Below, piece by piece: positions 1-13,838 of a stretch of DNA of 64,000 nucleotides. The notes beneath the pieces were generated by a model. That model was given only the letters and a program-made list of their open reading frames with translations. It did no database searches and had not been told where the DNA came from. Position 1 is the stretch's first letter. The number at the start of each line of letters is the position of its first letter. Source of the stretch: Chrysaora quinquecirrha. Its lineage: Eukaryota > Cnidaria > Scyphozoa > Semaeostomeae > Pelagiidae. The position numbers were made by a program, and so were the translations under genes. The stretch spans positions 6,068,373-6,132,372 of the forward strand of contig JACTAT010000039.1 in the NCBI GenBank assembly GCA_014526335.1, given 5' to 3'.

Positions 1-95
1 GCCACCGGAGCTGGAGCTCGAGCCCCAACTTCCCTGAGCTTTTGAAACCACGAGCTAACTGGATAAGATCATGAACCACAGCACCTTCATTGTCA
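1..95 (-). repeat. tRNA-derived SINE fragment
   Basis: The window opens inside a short interspersed repeat. It shares its 3' part (the segment with 'gagcttttgaaaccacgag') with copies near 43461-43640 and 51965-52142. In the fuller copies the minus strand carries a pol III B-box-like GGTTCGAG motif, which suggests a tRNA origin. Only the end of the element is inside the window. Confidence 0.45.
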
Positions 96-758
96 TCTTA
101 AAAAAAGTGACCAAAAACCAAAGAGACTTAATTGCTCACGATCCTCGGTGCCCTGGTTCCAGAGCCCAGAAAGATATAACGGTAAAAAAAGTACAAAAAG
201 AGGGTTCAGTAGATCATGTAGTAGTAAGTACTGACCAATCAACTTTTGCAAAGAAATGTAAATGGTTTTAATCCCCAGAGACGCATGTTCAGATCTTAAG
301 GGTAAAACCAGATTGCAGAATAAAGAAAGAGTTTTACGCTATTTGATATTTAATGACTTGGTCTTTATGAACTGATAGACGTAGTCTAGAAAACAGAAAC
401 CTCTACTACTTCAATGTAACTTGCAAGAAAGTTTTCAGGTACTGCAGAAGCGATCTCAACCTTGAGCTAACGTGAGAGTCCATTAATATCTGACAAGCAC
501 CTAACTTCTTGCGTTTCTGGTGCGTAAAACCCGATGGAATGATCGATATCGATTTTCACGTCTTTGTGGAAATAACCGCTGCAGGTCACCAGGGTAAGCA
601 GTCTCTGGTTGATAGAACAATAGGCAAGACGATGATGTAGGTAAGCAGGGTAAGGGAAGTCCGCGAAATAGATCTGTAACTTCGGGAAAAAGTTTTAAGG
701 GTTGGGAATGTCGGCTTCTGGGACTTGAAGCCGGTGGTCAGGTCCCGCCTTTCAGCCA
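96..758. other. Unique left flank of the tandem array
   Basis: No gene, RNA or repeat is recognisable here. The sequence precedes the first tandem unit and is absent from the other units, so it marks the outer left junction at about 758/759. The short open frames in it show no family resemblance. Confidence 0.5.
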
Positions 759-1386
759 TGTGGACAGGTTTTGAAGCAATGGGAGGATAACAAGTGCTAA
801 GTTTCTGGATGTTTCTGAAATGCAAATGCAAAGAATGCCTTTACGATATCTGCACCAAATCTGAATGAACCCAAAACTCCAGCTCCATAAGACTGCAAGA
901 AATGAACAGTGTTATTTCAAGCCGAGCCAATGTCACTTTGCCGCAACCCATGCTTTTGTCTGTCATAACCAAGTTATTGATGTTAAGGTATCCAAAGCTA
1001 AAGATTGCTGTAATTTGTCTTTGCTATATTGCATGCAAAATCTTTAAAACAGTGGCCAGAAAAGACCGCTCAGAGCTCAGCCACGAACTGGGTTATCAAC
1101 ATGCAGGACAATTTTTCTTCGGGTTGGTCATCTGTCGCACATAAACGGGACAAGATAATTATTGCTGTACAAAAGTTCTCTGGTAAGTGACCAACGGTGC
1201 TTTTCAATGTGCTCTGACTACAAGAGTATTTAACAGTTTAGGCTTCTGATGTTAGAGCTTTGATGAAATAATCACTTCAGGTAGAAGAAAGGGATCCATT
1301 GCTTAGATGATGGCTTGTTGATCAGGTAATAAAATATCAGTTGTGAGTTCTCTTACTACATTGTACATGCTTGTTATTCTGGCTTT

Positions 1387-2030
1387 TCAAAAGGTAGATG
1401 ATGCTATACCTGATACTGCTTCAGCAAATTTGAAATAATTATACCTGATATCGTATTGCATATCATACCAGAAATTAACAGCAACAGTTTTGTCTGACTG
1501 AGTAACATGATGAAACCAGAGCGATGGAAGATACAGTATATCCCCAGCCTCAACCTTTGCAATGTATTTATGACACTTCTGATACTGTGGATATAGATCG
1601 TAATCCGGATTAAGGGGATCAACAGCGATCCAAGATATCATTTTATGGCTCGACTTATTTGCTTGAACTTCTTTTAATCTGTCATTCTCATTTTCTTTCA
1701 ATGAACTCATTTCATCAAGGTTAGTTTTTTGTTCAATTTCAGTACCGTTCACTTCATGATGCTCTTCAGTCTCCTCAAATATATCTACAACATCATAGTT
1801 CCCAGTCTCTTTATTTTCTTTATATTGAGCCAACTTATAATCTTGATAGGGAATTAGATGAATGTCAGTCGGTGGATGCAAGATAAACGTCTTGCAACCT
1901 CTGACAACGGCATATATGTTTTCATAGTGGTCTTTGTGCATTGACGTTACAGAAGCAGAGTTTCCCATCCAGAAATTAACTGCATCAGGCTTTGTTCCAA
2001 ATGCTTCTGAGGCCCAATGTACATGAGAAT
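1387..2030 (-). CDS. JMJD7: JMJD7 last coding exon, copy 1 (intact)
   Basis: Catalytic half of JMJD7, a JmjC Fe(II)/2-oxoglutarate-dependent lysyl hydroxylase known to act on DRG GTPases. The minus-strand exon starts after an AAG acceptor at 2031-2033 with two bases of a split codon. It then reads [11 protein letters not shown] and [20 protein letters not shown], holding the His-x-Asp iron ligands (HKD). The distal His is in LWFHHV, followed by VNFWYDMQYD. It ends at a stop after GIASSTF, as the family does. The linker between [11 protein letters not shown] and WIAVDPLNPD is longer than in the human protein and is rich in Glu, Lys and Asn. Exon 1 at 22477-22948 ends in phase 1, which fits this acceptor. 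This copy is the farthest from exon 1 (about 20 kb). Confidence 0.88.
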
Positions 2031-2896
2031 CTTAAAGGAAAGAGTATGATCTTATAACTAGCTGGAATTAACTGATGTTGACATTTCTGAACAACTTTGC
2101 CAGACTCAGTGACAACACAGTATTACTGAATGCGAGTGTATAGCTTTTTCCTTCAGATTGCGAGTTTACAGTCAACTCCTCATTTATCAACCCCAGAGCA
2201 GCGAATGGCCAAGGCAGCAGCATGTTGTACAGTATGCAAATGTTATTTTTTATAATTTTGGTAAATAGTGCACGGCCCTTTGCAAGTGTTCGGCATGCTT
2301 TTCTTCAATCTCCCCTTCAAAAATAAGTTTTCAATACCCATGTTCCTCACCTCATGGCCAATAAACCGTAGTGTTAGTTTGGGAGTCTTTACCTTGTTAC
2401 CCGTTGTTCAGGGTATTAGACTGTTTTTATGGCACGTGAATGTGAATCAAGGTATTGTCGGGTTGAAAATGGTTTTACGTCTTCTGATGACTTAATAGAT
2501 AAAATGTGCCAAAAGAAATCAAGCACTCCATAAATTATATGGTTGCTTGAGTGCTGATTTCTGGTAGTTTCTGGTGAAGTCCAGGTCTCTAATATTAGAA
2601 ATTTCAGATGACAAGCATTGATACACAACAGCTTTCTAGATACAAGCCTGTAAATATTCACAATATGACAAGGTCTTTCCAGGAATGGTCCAATTTTAGA
2701 ATTCAATGACAGGTAAGTTTGAATGCTTCTCAAACATGGTTCTTGTTAGTCATCAAACTGCAGAGGTACAAGCACAAGACAACAAATTGAGAAGCAACAG
2801 TTGAAAAGACACTAGGATCAAAGCAATGCCTACTTATTTGGCCAGAAAATAACTAGGTCAGGGAACAGACCTCCTTGGCTTGAAATAACCACCCTA
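2031..2896. other. Intron-like sequence of unit 1
   Basis: The stretch between the JMJD7 exon acceptor and the minisatellite. Small open frames on both strands are conserved between units only because the units are copies. No protein family, RNA gene or further exon is recognisable. In unit 4 a 374-bp piece equivalent to about 2512-2885 is deleted. Confidence 0.5.
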
Positions 2897-3599
2897 GGTA
2901 ATGTCTGCGCAGTATTGTGGAGGATGTGCAGTAATGTGGAGGGATTTTCGCAGTAATGTGGAGGGTGTTCAGTAATGTGGAGGGATATCATCAGTAAGGT
3001 GGAGGATTTTTGCAGTAATGTGGAGGATGTTCAGTAATGTGGAGGCTATCTTTCAGTAATGTGGAGGGTGTGCAGTAATGTGGAGGGCTATCTTTCAGTA
3101 ATGTGGAGGATATCATCAGTGATGTGGCGGTTGCGGAGTAATGTGGAGGCTATCTTGAAGTAATGTGGAGGGCTATCATAAGTAACGTGGAGGGCTTTCT
3201 TTCAGTAACGTGGAGGATGTTCAGTAATGTGGAGGACTATCTTTCCGTAATGTGGTGGCTGCGGAGTATTGTGGAGGGCTATCTTAAAGTAATGTGGAGG
3301 GCTATCATCAGTGATGTGGAGGATATCATCAGTAATGTGGTGGTTGCGGAGTAATGTGGAGGGCTATCTTGAAGTAATGTGGAGGGCTATCATCAGTAAC
3401 GTGGAGGGCTATCTTTCAGTAACGTGGAGGATGTTCAGTAATGTGGAGGACTATCTTTCCGTAATGTGGTGGCTGCGGAGTATTGTGGAGGGCTATCTTA
3501 AAGTAATGTGGAGGGCTATCATCAGTGATGTGGAGGATATCATCAATAATGTGGTGGTTGCGGAGTAATGTGGAGGGCTATCTTGAAGTAATGTGGAGG
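2897..3599. repeat. GTGGAGG minisatellite, unit 1
   Basis: Irregular array built from short blocks containing 'agtaatgtggagg' alternating with linkers such as 'gctatctttc', 'gatatcatc' and 'gttgcggagta'. A higher-order repeat of about 210 bp is visible: 'ttgcggagtaatgtgg' recurs at about 3133, 3343 and 3558. Confidence 0.95.
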
Positions 3600-4649
3600 C
3601 CCGAGTAATCAAGAAGCACTCTCGTAGCGGTTGCCGAGAATTTTCGTTTATTAAACGGTTCTCATTGACAAGAAATGCAATTCGGAAGCTAAACCGTGCG
3701 TTTTTTAGCCATGAGAACCTTCACACTGCTTTAATATTTCATCATATAAGTGTAAGAATCACAGTTTTGGTTCATTTGCGTAAAATGTCTAATACATATA
3801 TATTAACAAAACATGAATAGAATATATCTAACATATGATATGAATTATCTAATATATGAATATAAATTCGAAGAAGAAAACATTGTTCTTTTTTACAAAC
3901 GAAGATACAATGAGTTGAGCGATAAACTGATCTGTACATGAATCAGTGGCAATTTATTTTGTCTCTCTTCCTCAGTCTAATAGCAAGTTTATTCACGTAA
4001 TACTGCTTGTTTGCCTTACTTTGTGGACAGGTTTTGAAGCAATGGGAGGATAACAAGTGCTAAGTTTCTGGATGTTTCTGAAATGCAAATGCAAAGAATG
4101 CCTTTACGATATCTGCACCAAATCTGAATGAACCCAAAACTCCAGCTCCATAAGACTGCAAGAAATGAACAGTGTTATTTCAAGCCGAGCCAATGTCACT
4201 TTGCCGCAACCCATGCTTTTGTCTGTCATAACCAAGTTATTGATGTTAAGGTATCCAAAGCTAAAGATTGCTGTAATTTGTCTTTGCTATATTGCATGCA
4301 AAATCTTTAAAACAGTGGCCAGAAAAGACCGCTCAGAGCTCAGCCACGAACTGGGTTATCAACATGCAGGACAATTTTTCTTCGGGTTGGTCATCTGTCG
4401 CACATAAACGGGACAAGATAATTATTGCTGTACAAAAGTTCTCTGGTAAGTGACCAACGGTGCTTTTCAATGTGCTCTGACTACAAGAGTATTTAACAGT
4501 TTAGGCTTCTGATGTTAGAGCTTTGATGAAATAATCACTTCAGGTAGAAGAAAGGGATCCATTGCTTAGATGATGGCTTGTTGATCAGGTAATAAAATAT
4601 CAGTTGTGAGTTCTCTTACTACATTGTACATGCTTGTTATTCTGGCTTT

Positions 4650-5293
4650 TCAAAAGGTAGATGATGCTATACCTGATACTGCTTCAGCAAATTTGAAATA
4701 ATTATACCTGATATCGTATTGCATATCATACCAGAAATTAACAGCAACAGTTTTGTCTGACTGAGTAACATGATGAAACCAGAGCGATGGAAGATACAGT
4801 ATATCCCCAGCCTCAACCTTTGCAATGTATTTATGACACTTCTGATACTGTGGATATAGATCGTAATCCGGATTAAGGGGATCAACAGCGATCCAAGATA
4901 TCATTTTATGGCTCGACTTATTTGCTTGAACTTCTTTTAATCTGTCATTCTCATTTTCTTTCAATGAACTCATTTCATCAAGGTTAGTTTTTTGTTCAAT
5001 TTCAGTACCGTTCACTTCATGATGCTCTTCAGTCTCCTCAAATATATCTACAACATCATAGTTCCCAGTCTCTTTATTTTCTTTATATTGAGCCAACTTA
5101 TAATCTTGATAGGGAATTAGATGAATGTCAGTCGGTGGATGCAAGATAAACGTCTTGCAACCTCTGACAACGGCATATATGTTTTCATAGTGGTCTTTGT
5201 GCATTGACGTTACAGAAGCAGAGTTTCCCATCCAGAAATTAACTGCATCAGGCTTTGTTCCAAATGCTTCTGAGGCCCAATGTACATGAGAAT
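4650..5293 (-). CDS. JMJD7: JMJD7 last coding exon, copy 2 (intact)
   Basis: I see no difference from copy 1 over the exon: the same acceptor, the HKD and HHV iron-ligand motifs, and the same stop. It lies about 17 kb from exon 1. With copy 1 it is one of the two copies whose frame is unbroken, so a full-length JMJD7 of about 371 residues (human: 316) could be spliced from exon 1 to either. Confidence 0.87.
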
Positions 5294-6156
5294 CTTAAAG
5301 GAAAGAGTATGATCTTATAACTAGCTGGAATTAACTGATGTTGACATTTCTGAACAACTTTGCCAGACTCAGTGACAACACAGTATTACTGAATGCGAGT
5401 GTATAGCTTTTTCCTTCAGATTGCGAGTTTACAGTCAACTCCTCATTTATCAACCCCAGAGCAGCGAATGGCCAAGGCAGCAGCATGTTGTACAGTATGC
5501 AAATGTTATTTTTTATAATTTTGGTAAATAGTGCACGGCCCTTTGCAAGTGTTCGGCATGCTTTTCTTCAATCTCCTTCAAAATAAGTTTTCAATACCCA
5601 TGTTCCTCACCTCATGGCCAATAAACCGTAGTGTTAGTTTGGGAGTCTTTACCTTGTTACCCGTTGTTCAGGGTATTAGACTGTTTTTATGGCACGTGAA
5701 TGTGAATCAAGGTATTGTCGGGTTGAAAATGGTTTTACGTCTTCTGATGACTTAATAGATAAAATGTGCCAAAAGAAATCAAGCACTCCATAAATTATAT
5801 GGTTGCTTGAGTGCTGATTTCTGGTAGTTTCTGGTGAAGTCCAGGTCTCTAATATTAGAAATTTCAGATGACAAGCATTGATACACAACAGCTTTCTAGA
5901 TACAAGCCTGTAAATATTCACAATATGACAAGGTCTTTCCAGGAATGGTCCAATTTTAGAATTCAATGACAGGTAAGTTTGAATGCTTCTCAAACATGGT
6001 TCTTGTTAGTCATCAAACTGCAGAGGTACAAGCACAAGACAACAAATTGAGAAGCAACAGTTGAAAAGACACTAGGATCAAAGCAATGCCTACTTATTTG
6101 GCCAGAAAATAACTAGGTCAGGGAACAGACCTCCTTGGCTTGAAATAACCACCCTA

Positions 6157-6651
6157 GGTAATGTCTGCGCAGTATTGTGGAGGATGTGCAGTAATGTGGA
6201 GGGATTTTCGCAGTAATGTGGAGGGTGTTCAGTAATGTGGAGGGATATCATCAGTAAGGTGGAGGGATTTTTGCAGTAATGTGGAGGATGTTCAGTAATG
6301 TGGAGGGCTATCTTTCAGTAATGTGGAGGGTGTGCAGTAATGTGGAGGGCTATCTTTCAGTAATGTGGAGGGATATCATCAGTGATGTGGCGGTTGCGGA
6401 GTAATGTGGAGGGCTATCTTGAAGTAATGTGGAGGGCTATCATAAGTAACGTGGAGGGCTTTCTTTCAGTAACGTGGAGGATGTTCAGTAATGTGGAGGA
6501 CTATCTTTCCGTAATGTGGTGGCTGCGGAGTATTGTGGAGGGCTATCTTAAAGTAATGTGGAGGGCTATCATCAGTGATGTGGAGGGATATCATCAATAA
6601 TGTGGTGGTTGCGGAGTAATGTGGAGGGCTATCTTGAAGTAATGTGGAGGG
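6157..6651. repeat. GTGGAGG minisatellite, unit 2
   Basis: Same array as in unit 1 with a single copy of the 210-bp higher-order block. Several blocks show GGAGGG where other units show GGAGG, a one-base homopolymer difference. Confidence 0.95.
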
Positions 6652-7702
6652 CCCGAGTAATCAAGAAGCACTCTCGTAGCGGTTGCCGAGAATTTTCGTT
6701 TATTAAACGGTTCTCATTGACAAGAAATGCAATTCGGAAGCTAAACCGTGCGTTTTTTAGCCATGAGAACCTTCACACTGCTTTAATATTTCATCATATA
6801 AGTGTAAGAATCACAGTTTTGGTTCATTTGCGTAAAATGTCTAATACATATATATTAACAAAACATGAATAGAATATATCTAACATATGATATGAATTAT
6901 CTAATATATGAATATAAATTCGAAGAAGAAAACATTGTTCTTTTTTTACAAACGAAGATACAATGAGTTGAGCGATAAACTGATCTGTACATGAATCAGT
7001 GGCAATTTATTTTGTCTCTCTTCCTCAGTCTAATAGCAAGTTTATTCACGTAATACTGCTTGTTTGCCTTACTTTGTGGACAGGTTTTGAAGCAATGGGA
7101 GGATAACAAGTGCTAAGTTTCTGGATGTTTCTGAAATGCAAATGCAAAGAATGCCTTTACGATATCTGCACCAAATCTGAATGAACCCAAAACTCCAGCT
7201 CCATAAGACTGCAAGAAATGAACAGTGTTATTTCAAGCCGAGCCAATGTCACTTTGCCGCAACCCATGCTTTTGTCTGTCATAACCAAGTTATTGATGTT
7301 AAGGTATCCAAAGCTAAAGATTGCTGTAATTTGTCTTTGCTATATTGCATGCAAAATCTTTAAAACAGTGGCCAGAAAAGACCGCTCAGAGCTCAGCCAC
7401 GAACTGGGTTATCAACATGCAGGACAATTTTTCTTCGGGTTGGTCATCTGTCGCACATAAACGGGACAAGATAATTATTGCTGTACAAAAGTTCTCTGGT
7501 AAGTGACCAACGGTGCTTTTCAATGTGCTCTGACTACAAGAGTATTTAACAGTTTAGGCTTCTGATGTTAGAGCTTTGATGAAATAATCACTTCAGGTAG
7601 AAGAAAGGGATCCATTGCTTAGATGATGGCTTGTTGATCAGGTAATAAAATATCAGTTGTGAGTTCTCTTACTACATTGTACATGCTTGTTATTCTGGCT
7701 TT

Positions 7703-8345
7703 TCAAAAGGTAGATGATGCTATACCTGATACTGCTTCAGCAAATTTGAAATAATTATACCTGATATCGTATTGCATATCATACCAGAAATTAACAGCAA
7801 CAGTTTTGTCTGACTGAGTAACATGATGAAACCAGAGCGATGGAAGATACAGTATATCCCCAGCCTCAACCTTTGCAATGTATTTATGACACTTCTGATA
7901 CTGTGGATATAGATCGTAATCCGGATTAAGGGATCAACAGCGATCCAAGATATCATTTTATGGCTCGACTTATTTGCTTGAACTTCTTTTAATCTGTCAT
8001 TCTCATTTTCTTTCAATGAACTCATTTCATCAAGGTTAGTTTTTTGTTCAATTTCAGTACCGTTCACTTCATGATGCTCTTCAGTCTCCTCAAATATATC
8101 TACAACATCATAGTTCCCAGTCTCTTTATTTTCTTTATATTGAGCCAACTTATAATCTTGATAGGGAATTAGATGAATGTCAGTCGGTGGATGCAAGATA
8201 AACGTCTTGCAACCTCTGACAACGGCATATATGTTTTCATAGTGGTCTTTGTGCATTGACGTTACAGAAGCAGAGTTTCCCATCCAGAAATTAACTGCAT
8301 CAGGCTTTGTTCCAAATGCTTCTGAGGCCCAATGTACATGAGAAT
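7703..8345 (-). pseudogene. JMJD7: JMJD7 last exon, copy 3 (one-base frame break)
   Basis: Matches copies 1 and 2 except that the GGGG run of 'ttaaggggatc' is GGG here (about 7928-7931). As written, the frame breaks after WIAVDPL, before the distal His iron ligand, and reads out in a wrong frame to about 7720. The rest of the exon, including acceptor and original stop, is intact. A real lesion would make this copy catalytically dead. A sequencing error in a G run is at least as likely. Confidence 0.8.
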
Positions 8346-9210
8346 CTTAAAGGAAAGAGTATGATCTTATAACTAGCTGGAATTAACTGATGTTGACATT
8401 TCTGAACAACTTTGCCAGACTCAGTGACAACACAGTATTACTGAATGCGAGTGTATAGCTTTTTCCTTCAGATTGCGAGTTTACAGTCAACTCCTCATTT
8501 ATCAACCCCAGAGCAGCGAATGGCCAAGGCAGCAGCATGTTGTACAGTATGCAAATGTTATTTTTTATAATTTTGGTAAATAGTGCACGGCCCTTTGCAA
8601 GTGTTCGGCATGCTTTTCTTCAATCTCCCCTTCAAAAATAAGTTTTCAATACCCATGTTCCTCACCTCATGGCCAATAAACCGTAGTGTTAGTTTGGGAG
8701 TCTTTACCTTGTTACCCGTTGTTCAGGGTATTAGACTGTTTTTATGGCACGTGAATGTGAATCAAGGTATTGTCGGGTTGAAAATGGTTTTACGTCTTCT
8801 GATGACTTAATAGATAAAATGTGCCAAAAGAAATCAAGCACTCCATAAATTATATGGTTGCTTGAGTGCTGATTTCTGGTAGTTTCTGGTGAAGTCCAGG
8901 TCTCTAATATTAGAAATTTCAGATGACAAGCATTGATACACAACAGCTTTCTAGATACAAGCCTGTAAATATTCACAATATGACAAGGTCTTTCCAGGAA
9001 TGGTCCAATTTTAGAATTCAATGACAGGTAAGTTTGAATGCTTCTCAAACATGGTTCTTGTTAGTCATCAAACTGCAGAGGTACAAGCACAAGACAACAA
9101 ATTGAGAAGCAACAGTTGAAAAGACACTAGGATCAAAGCAATGCCTACTTATTTGGCCAGAAAATAACTAGGTCAGGAACAGACCTCCTTGGCTTGAAAT
9201 AACCACCCTA

Positions 9211-9916
9211 GGTAATGTCTGCGCAGTATTGTGGAGGATGTGCAGTAATGTGGAGGATTTTCGCAGTAATGTGGAGGGTGTTCAGTAATGTGGAGGATAT
9301 CATCAGTAAGGTGGAGGATTTTTGCAGTAATGTGGAGGATGTTCAGTAATGTGGAGGGCTATCTTTCAGTAATGTGGAGGGTGTGCAGTAATGTGGAGGG
9401 CTATCTTTCAGTAATGTGGAGGGATATCATCAGTGATGTGGCGGTTGCGGAGTAATGTGGAGGGCTATCTTGAAGTAATGTGGAGGGCTATCATAAGTAA
9501 CGTGGAGGGCTTTCTTTCAGTAACGTGGAGGATGTTCAGTAATGTGGAGGACTATCTTTCCGTAATGTGGTGGCTGCGGAGTATTGTGGAGGGCTATCTT
9601 AAAGTAATGTGGAGGGCTATCATCAGTGATGTGGAGTGATATCATCAGTAATGTGGTGGTTGCGGAGTAATGTGGAGGGCTATCTTGAAGTAATGTGGAG
9701 GGCTATCATCAGTAACGTGGAGGGCTATCTTTCAGTAACGTGGAGGATGTTCAGTAATGTGGAGGACTATCTTTCCGTAATGTGGTGGCTGCGGAGTATT
9801 GTGGAGGGCTATCTTAAAGTAATGTGGAGGGCTATCATCAGTGATGTGGAGGATATCATCAATAATGTGGTGGTTGCGGAGTAATGTGGAGGGCTATCTT
9901 GAAGTAATGTGGAGGG
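9211..9916. repeat. GTGGAGG minisatellite, unit 3
   Basis: Same composite array as in unit 1, with two 210-bp higher-order blocks. Confidence 0.95.
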
Positions 9917-10966
9917 CCCGAGTAATCAAGAAGCACTCTCGTAGCGGTTGCCGAGAATTTTCGTTTATTAAACGGTTCTCATTGACAAGAAATGCAATTC
10001 GGAAGCTAAACCGTGCGTTTTTTAGCCATGAGAACCTTCACACTGCTTTAATATTTCATCATATAAGTGTAAGAATCACAGTTTTGGTTCATTTGCGTAA
10101 AATGTCTAATACATATATATTAACAAAACATGAATAGAATATATCTAACATATGATATGAATTATCTAATATATGAATATAAATTCGAAGAAGAAAACAT
10201 TGTTCTTTTTTACAAACGAAGATACAATGAGTTGAGCGATAAACTGATCTGTACATGAATCAGTGGCAATTTATTTTGTCTCTCTTCCTCAGTCTAATAG
10301 CAAGTTTATTCACGTAATACTGCTTGTTTGCCTTACTTTGTGGACAGGTTTTGAAGCAATGGGAGGATAACAAGTGCTAAGTTTCTGGATGTTTCTGAAA
10401 TGCAAATGCAAAGAATGCCTTTACGATATCTGCACCAAATCTGAATGAACCCAAAACTCCAGCTCCATAAGACTGCAAGAAATGAACAGTGTTATTTCAA
10501 GCCGAGCCAATGTCACTTTGCCGCAACCCATGCTTTTGTCTGTCATAACCAAGTTATTGATGTTAAGGTATCCAAAGCTAAAGATTGCTGTAATTTGTCT
10601 TTGCTATATTGCATGCAAAATCTTTAAAACAGTGGCCAGAAAAGACCGCTCAGAGCTCAGCCACGAACTGGGTTATCAACATGCAGGACAATTTTTCTTC
10701 GGGTTGGTCATCTGTCGCACATAAACGGGACAAGATAATTATTGCTGTACAAAAGTTCTCTGGTAAGTGACCAACGGTGCTTTTCAATGTGCTCTGACTA
10801 CAAGAGTATTTAACAGTTTAGGCTTCTGATGTTAGAGCTTTGATGAAATAATCACTTCAGGTAGAAGAAAGGGATCCATTGCTTAGATGATGGCTTGTTG
10901 ATCAGGTAATAAAATATCAGTTGTGAGTTCTCTTACTACATTGTACATGCTTGTTATTCTGGCTTT

Positions 10967-11610
<644 letters not shown>

Positions 11611-12101
11611 TTAAAGGAAAGAGTATGATCTTATAACTAGCTGGAATTAACTGATGTTGACATTTCTGAACAACTTTGCCAGACTCAGTGACAACACAGT
11701 ATTACTGAATGCGAGTGTATAGCTTTTTCCTTCAGATTGCGAGTTTACAGTCAACTCCTCATTTATCAACCCCAGAGCAGCGAATGGCCAAGGCAGCAGC
11801 ATGTTGTACAGTATGCAAATGTTATTTTTTATAATTTTGGTAAATAGTGCACGGCCCTTTGCAAGTGTTCGGCATGCTTTTCTTCAATCTCCCCTTCAAA
11901 AATAAGTTTTCAATACCCATGTTCCTCACCTCATGGCCAATAAACCGTAGTGTTAGTTTGGGAGTCTTTACCTTGTTACCCGTTGTTCAGGGTATTAGAC
12001 TGTTTTTATGGCACGTGAATGTGAATCAAGGTATTGTCGGGTTGAAAATGGTTTTACGTCTTCTGATGACTTAATAGATAAAATGTGCCATAACCACCCT
12101 A

Positions 12102-12800
12102 GGTAATGTCTGCGCAGTATTGTGGAGGATGTGCAGTAATGTGGAGGATTTTCGCAGTAATGTGGAGGGTGTTCAGTAATGTGGAGGATATCATCAGTAA
12201 GGTGGAGGATTTTGCAGTAATGTGGAGGATGTTCAGTAATGTGGAGGGCTATCTTTCAGTAATGTGGAGGGTGTGCAGTAATGTGGAGGGCTATCTTTCA
12301 GTAATGTGGAGGATATCATCAGTGATGTGGCGGTTGCGGAGTAATGTGGAGGCTATCTTGAAGTAATGTGGAGGGCTATCATAAGTAACGTGGAGGGCTT
12401 TCTTTCAGTAACGTGGAGGATGTTCAGTAATGTGGAGGACTATCTTTCCGTAATGTGGTGGCTGCGGAGTATTGTGGAGGGCTATCTTAAAGTAATGTGG
12501 AGGCTATCATCAGTGATGTGGAGGATATCATCAGTAATGTGGTGGTTGCGGAGTAATGTGGAGGGCTATCTTGAAGTAATGTGGAGGGCTATCATCAGTA
12601 ACGTGGAGGGCTATCTTTCAGTAACGTGGAGGATGTTCAGTAATGTGGAGGACTATCTTTCCGTAATGTGGTGGCTGCGGAGTATTGTGGAGGGCTATCT
12701 TAAAGTAATGTGGAGGCTATCATCAGTGATGTGGAGGATATCATCAATAATGTGGTGGTTGCGGAGTAATGTGGAGGGCTATCTTGAAGTAATGTGGAGG
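12102..12800. repeat. GTGGAGG minisatellite, unit 4
   Basis: Same composite array. Because block lengths here are mostly multiples of three, the plus strand is open for 86 and then 147 codons, giving a repetitive Trp/Val-rich peptide. I do not regard this as a gene. Confidence 0.95.
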
Positions 12801-12803
12801 CCC

Positions 12804-13838
12804 GAGTAATCAAGAAGCACTCTCGTAGCGGTTGCCGAGAATTTTCGTTTTTTAAACGATTCTCATTGACAAGAAATGCAATTCGGAAGCTAAACCGTGC
12901 GTTTTTTTAGCCATGAGAACCTTCACACTGCTTTAATATTTCATCATATAAGTGTAAGAATCACAGTTTTGGTTCATTTGCGTAAAATGTCTAATACATA
13001 TATATTAACAAAACATGAATAAAATATATCTAACATATGATATGAATTATCTAATATATGAATATAAATTCGAAGAAGAAAACATTGTTCTTTTTTACAA
13101 ACGAAGATACAATGAGTTGAGCGATAAACTGATCTGTACATGAATCAGTGGCAATTTATTTTGTCTCTCTTCCTCAGTCTAATAGCAAGTTTATTCACGT
13201 AATATTTCATTCATGTCGTTGTGGTTATCATTTGACACTAATCAAACAGAAAGGTCACAAACTAAATAGCAATATTTATCTTTTCTGTTCATAACGTCAA
13301 TTAAAGTTTTTTTGGGTTTGCAAAAATAGATACTACCTGTAGGAGGGCTTCGAAACAAAAACGAATGTGAATACGTTCTGTTGCTATCATGATGTCCACA
13401 CGCAAAGGGTTGAACAAAGTAAGGCAAACAAGCAGTATTACGTGAATAAACTTGCTATTAGACTGAGGAAGAGAGACAAAATAAATTGCCACTGATTCAT
13501 GTACAGATCAGTTTATCGCTCAACTCATTGTATCTTCGTTTGTAAAAAAGAACAATGTTTTCTTCTTCGAATTTATATTCATATATTAGATAATTCATAT
13601 CATATGTTAGATATATTTTATTCATGTTTTGTTAATATATATGTATTAGACATTTTACGCAAATGAACCAAAACTGTGATTCTTACACTTATATGATGAA
13701 ATATTAAAGCAGTGTGAAGGTTCTCATGGCTAAAAAACGCACGGTTTAGCTTCCGAATTGCATTTCTTGTCAATGAGAATCGTTTAAAAAACGAAAATTC
13801 TCGGCAACCGCTACGAGAGTGCTTCTTGATTACTCGGG
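12804..13838. repeat. Large palindrome with 0.2-kb spacer
   Basis: The unit tail (12804-13204) is followed by a unique spacer (about 13205-13416) and then by its own reverse complement (about 13417-13838). The arms look nearly identical; one difference is a 7-T versus 6-A run near 12902/13735. The inverted arm reaches 'acaaagtaaggcaaacaag', a little past the point where the direct arm stops. Confidence 0.92.

Larger units (their letters stand above)
759..4021. repeat. Tandem unit 1 (3263 bp) with JMJD7 last exon
   Basis: First of four head-to-tail units. Each begins with 'tgtggacaggttttgaagc' (759, 4022, 7075, 10339) and contains, left to right: about 630 bp of unrecognised sequence, the JMJD7 last exon on the minus strand, about 870 bp of intron-like sequence, a GTGGAGG minisatellite, and a roughly 400-bp AT-rich tail beginning 'cccgagtaatcaagaagc'. 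Unit spacings are 3263, 3053 and 3264 bp. The units look almost identical by eye. Confidence 0.93.
4022..7074. repeat. Tandem unit 2 (3053 bp)
   Basis: Same layout as unit 1. It is 210 bp shorter because its minisatellite holds one fewer 210-bp higher-order repeat. It also has small homopolymer differences, for example 'ctccttcaaaataag' where the others have two more C and one more A. Confidence 0.93.
7075..10338. repeat. Tandem unit 3 (3264 bp)
   Basis: Same layout as unit 1, with two higher-order blocks in its minisatellite (9211-9916). The JMJD7 exon inside has one base missing (see 7703-8345). Confidence 0.93.

Noticed and set aside
586..1144. Open frames of 60-81 codons at 586-831, 865-1047 and 902-1144
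   Set aside because: The frames at 865-1144 recur in every unit only because the units are copies. They show no family resemblance, codon pattern or splice context.
2897..3599. CRISPR-like array
   Set aside because: Repeats are too short and variable, spacers are themselves repeats, and the genes are animal. It is a minisatellite.
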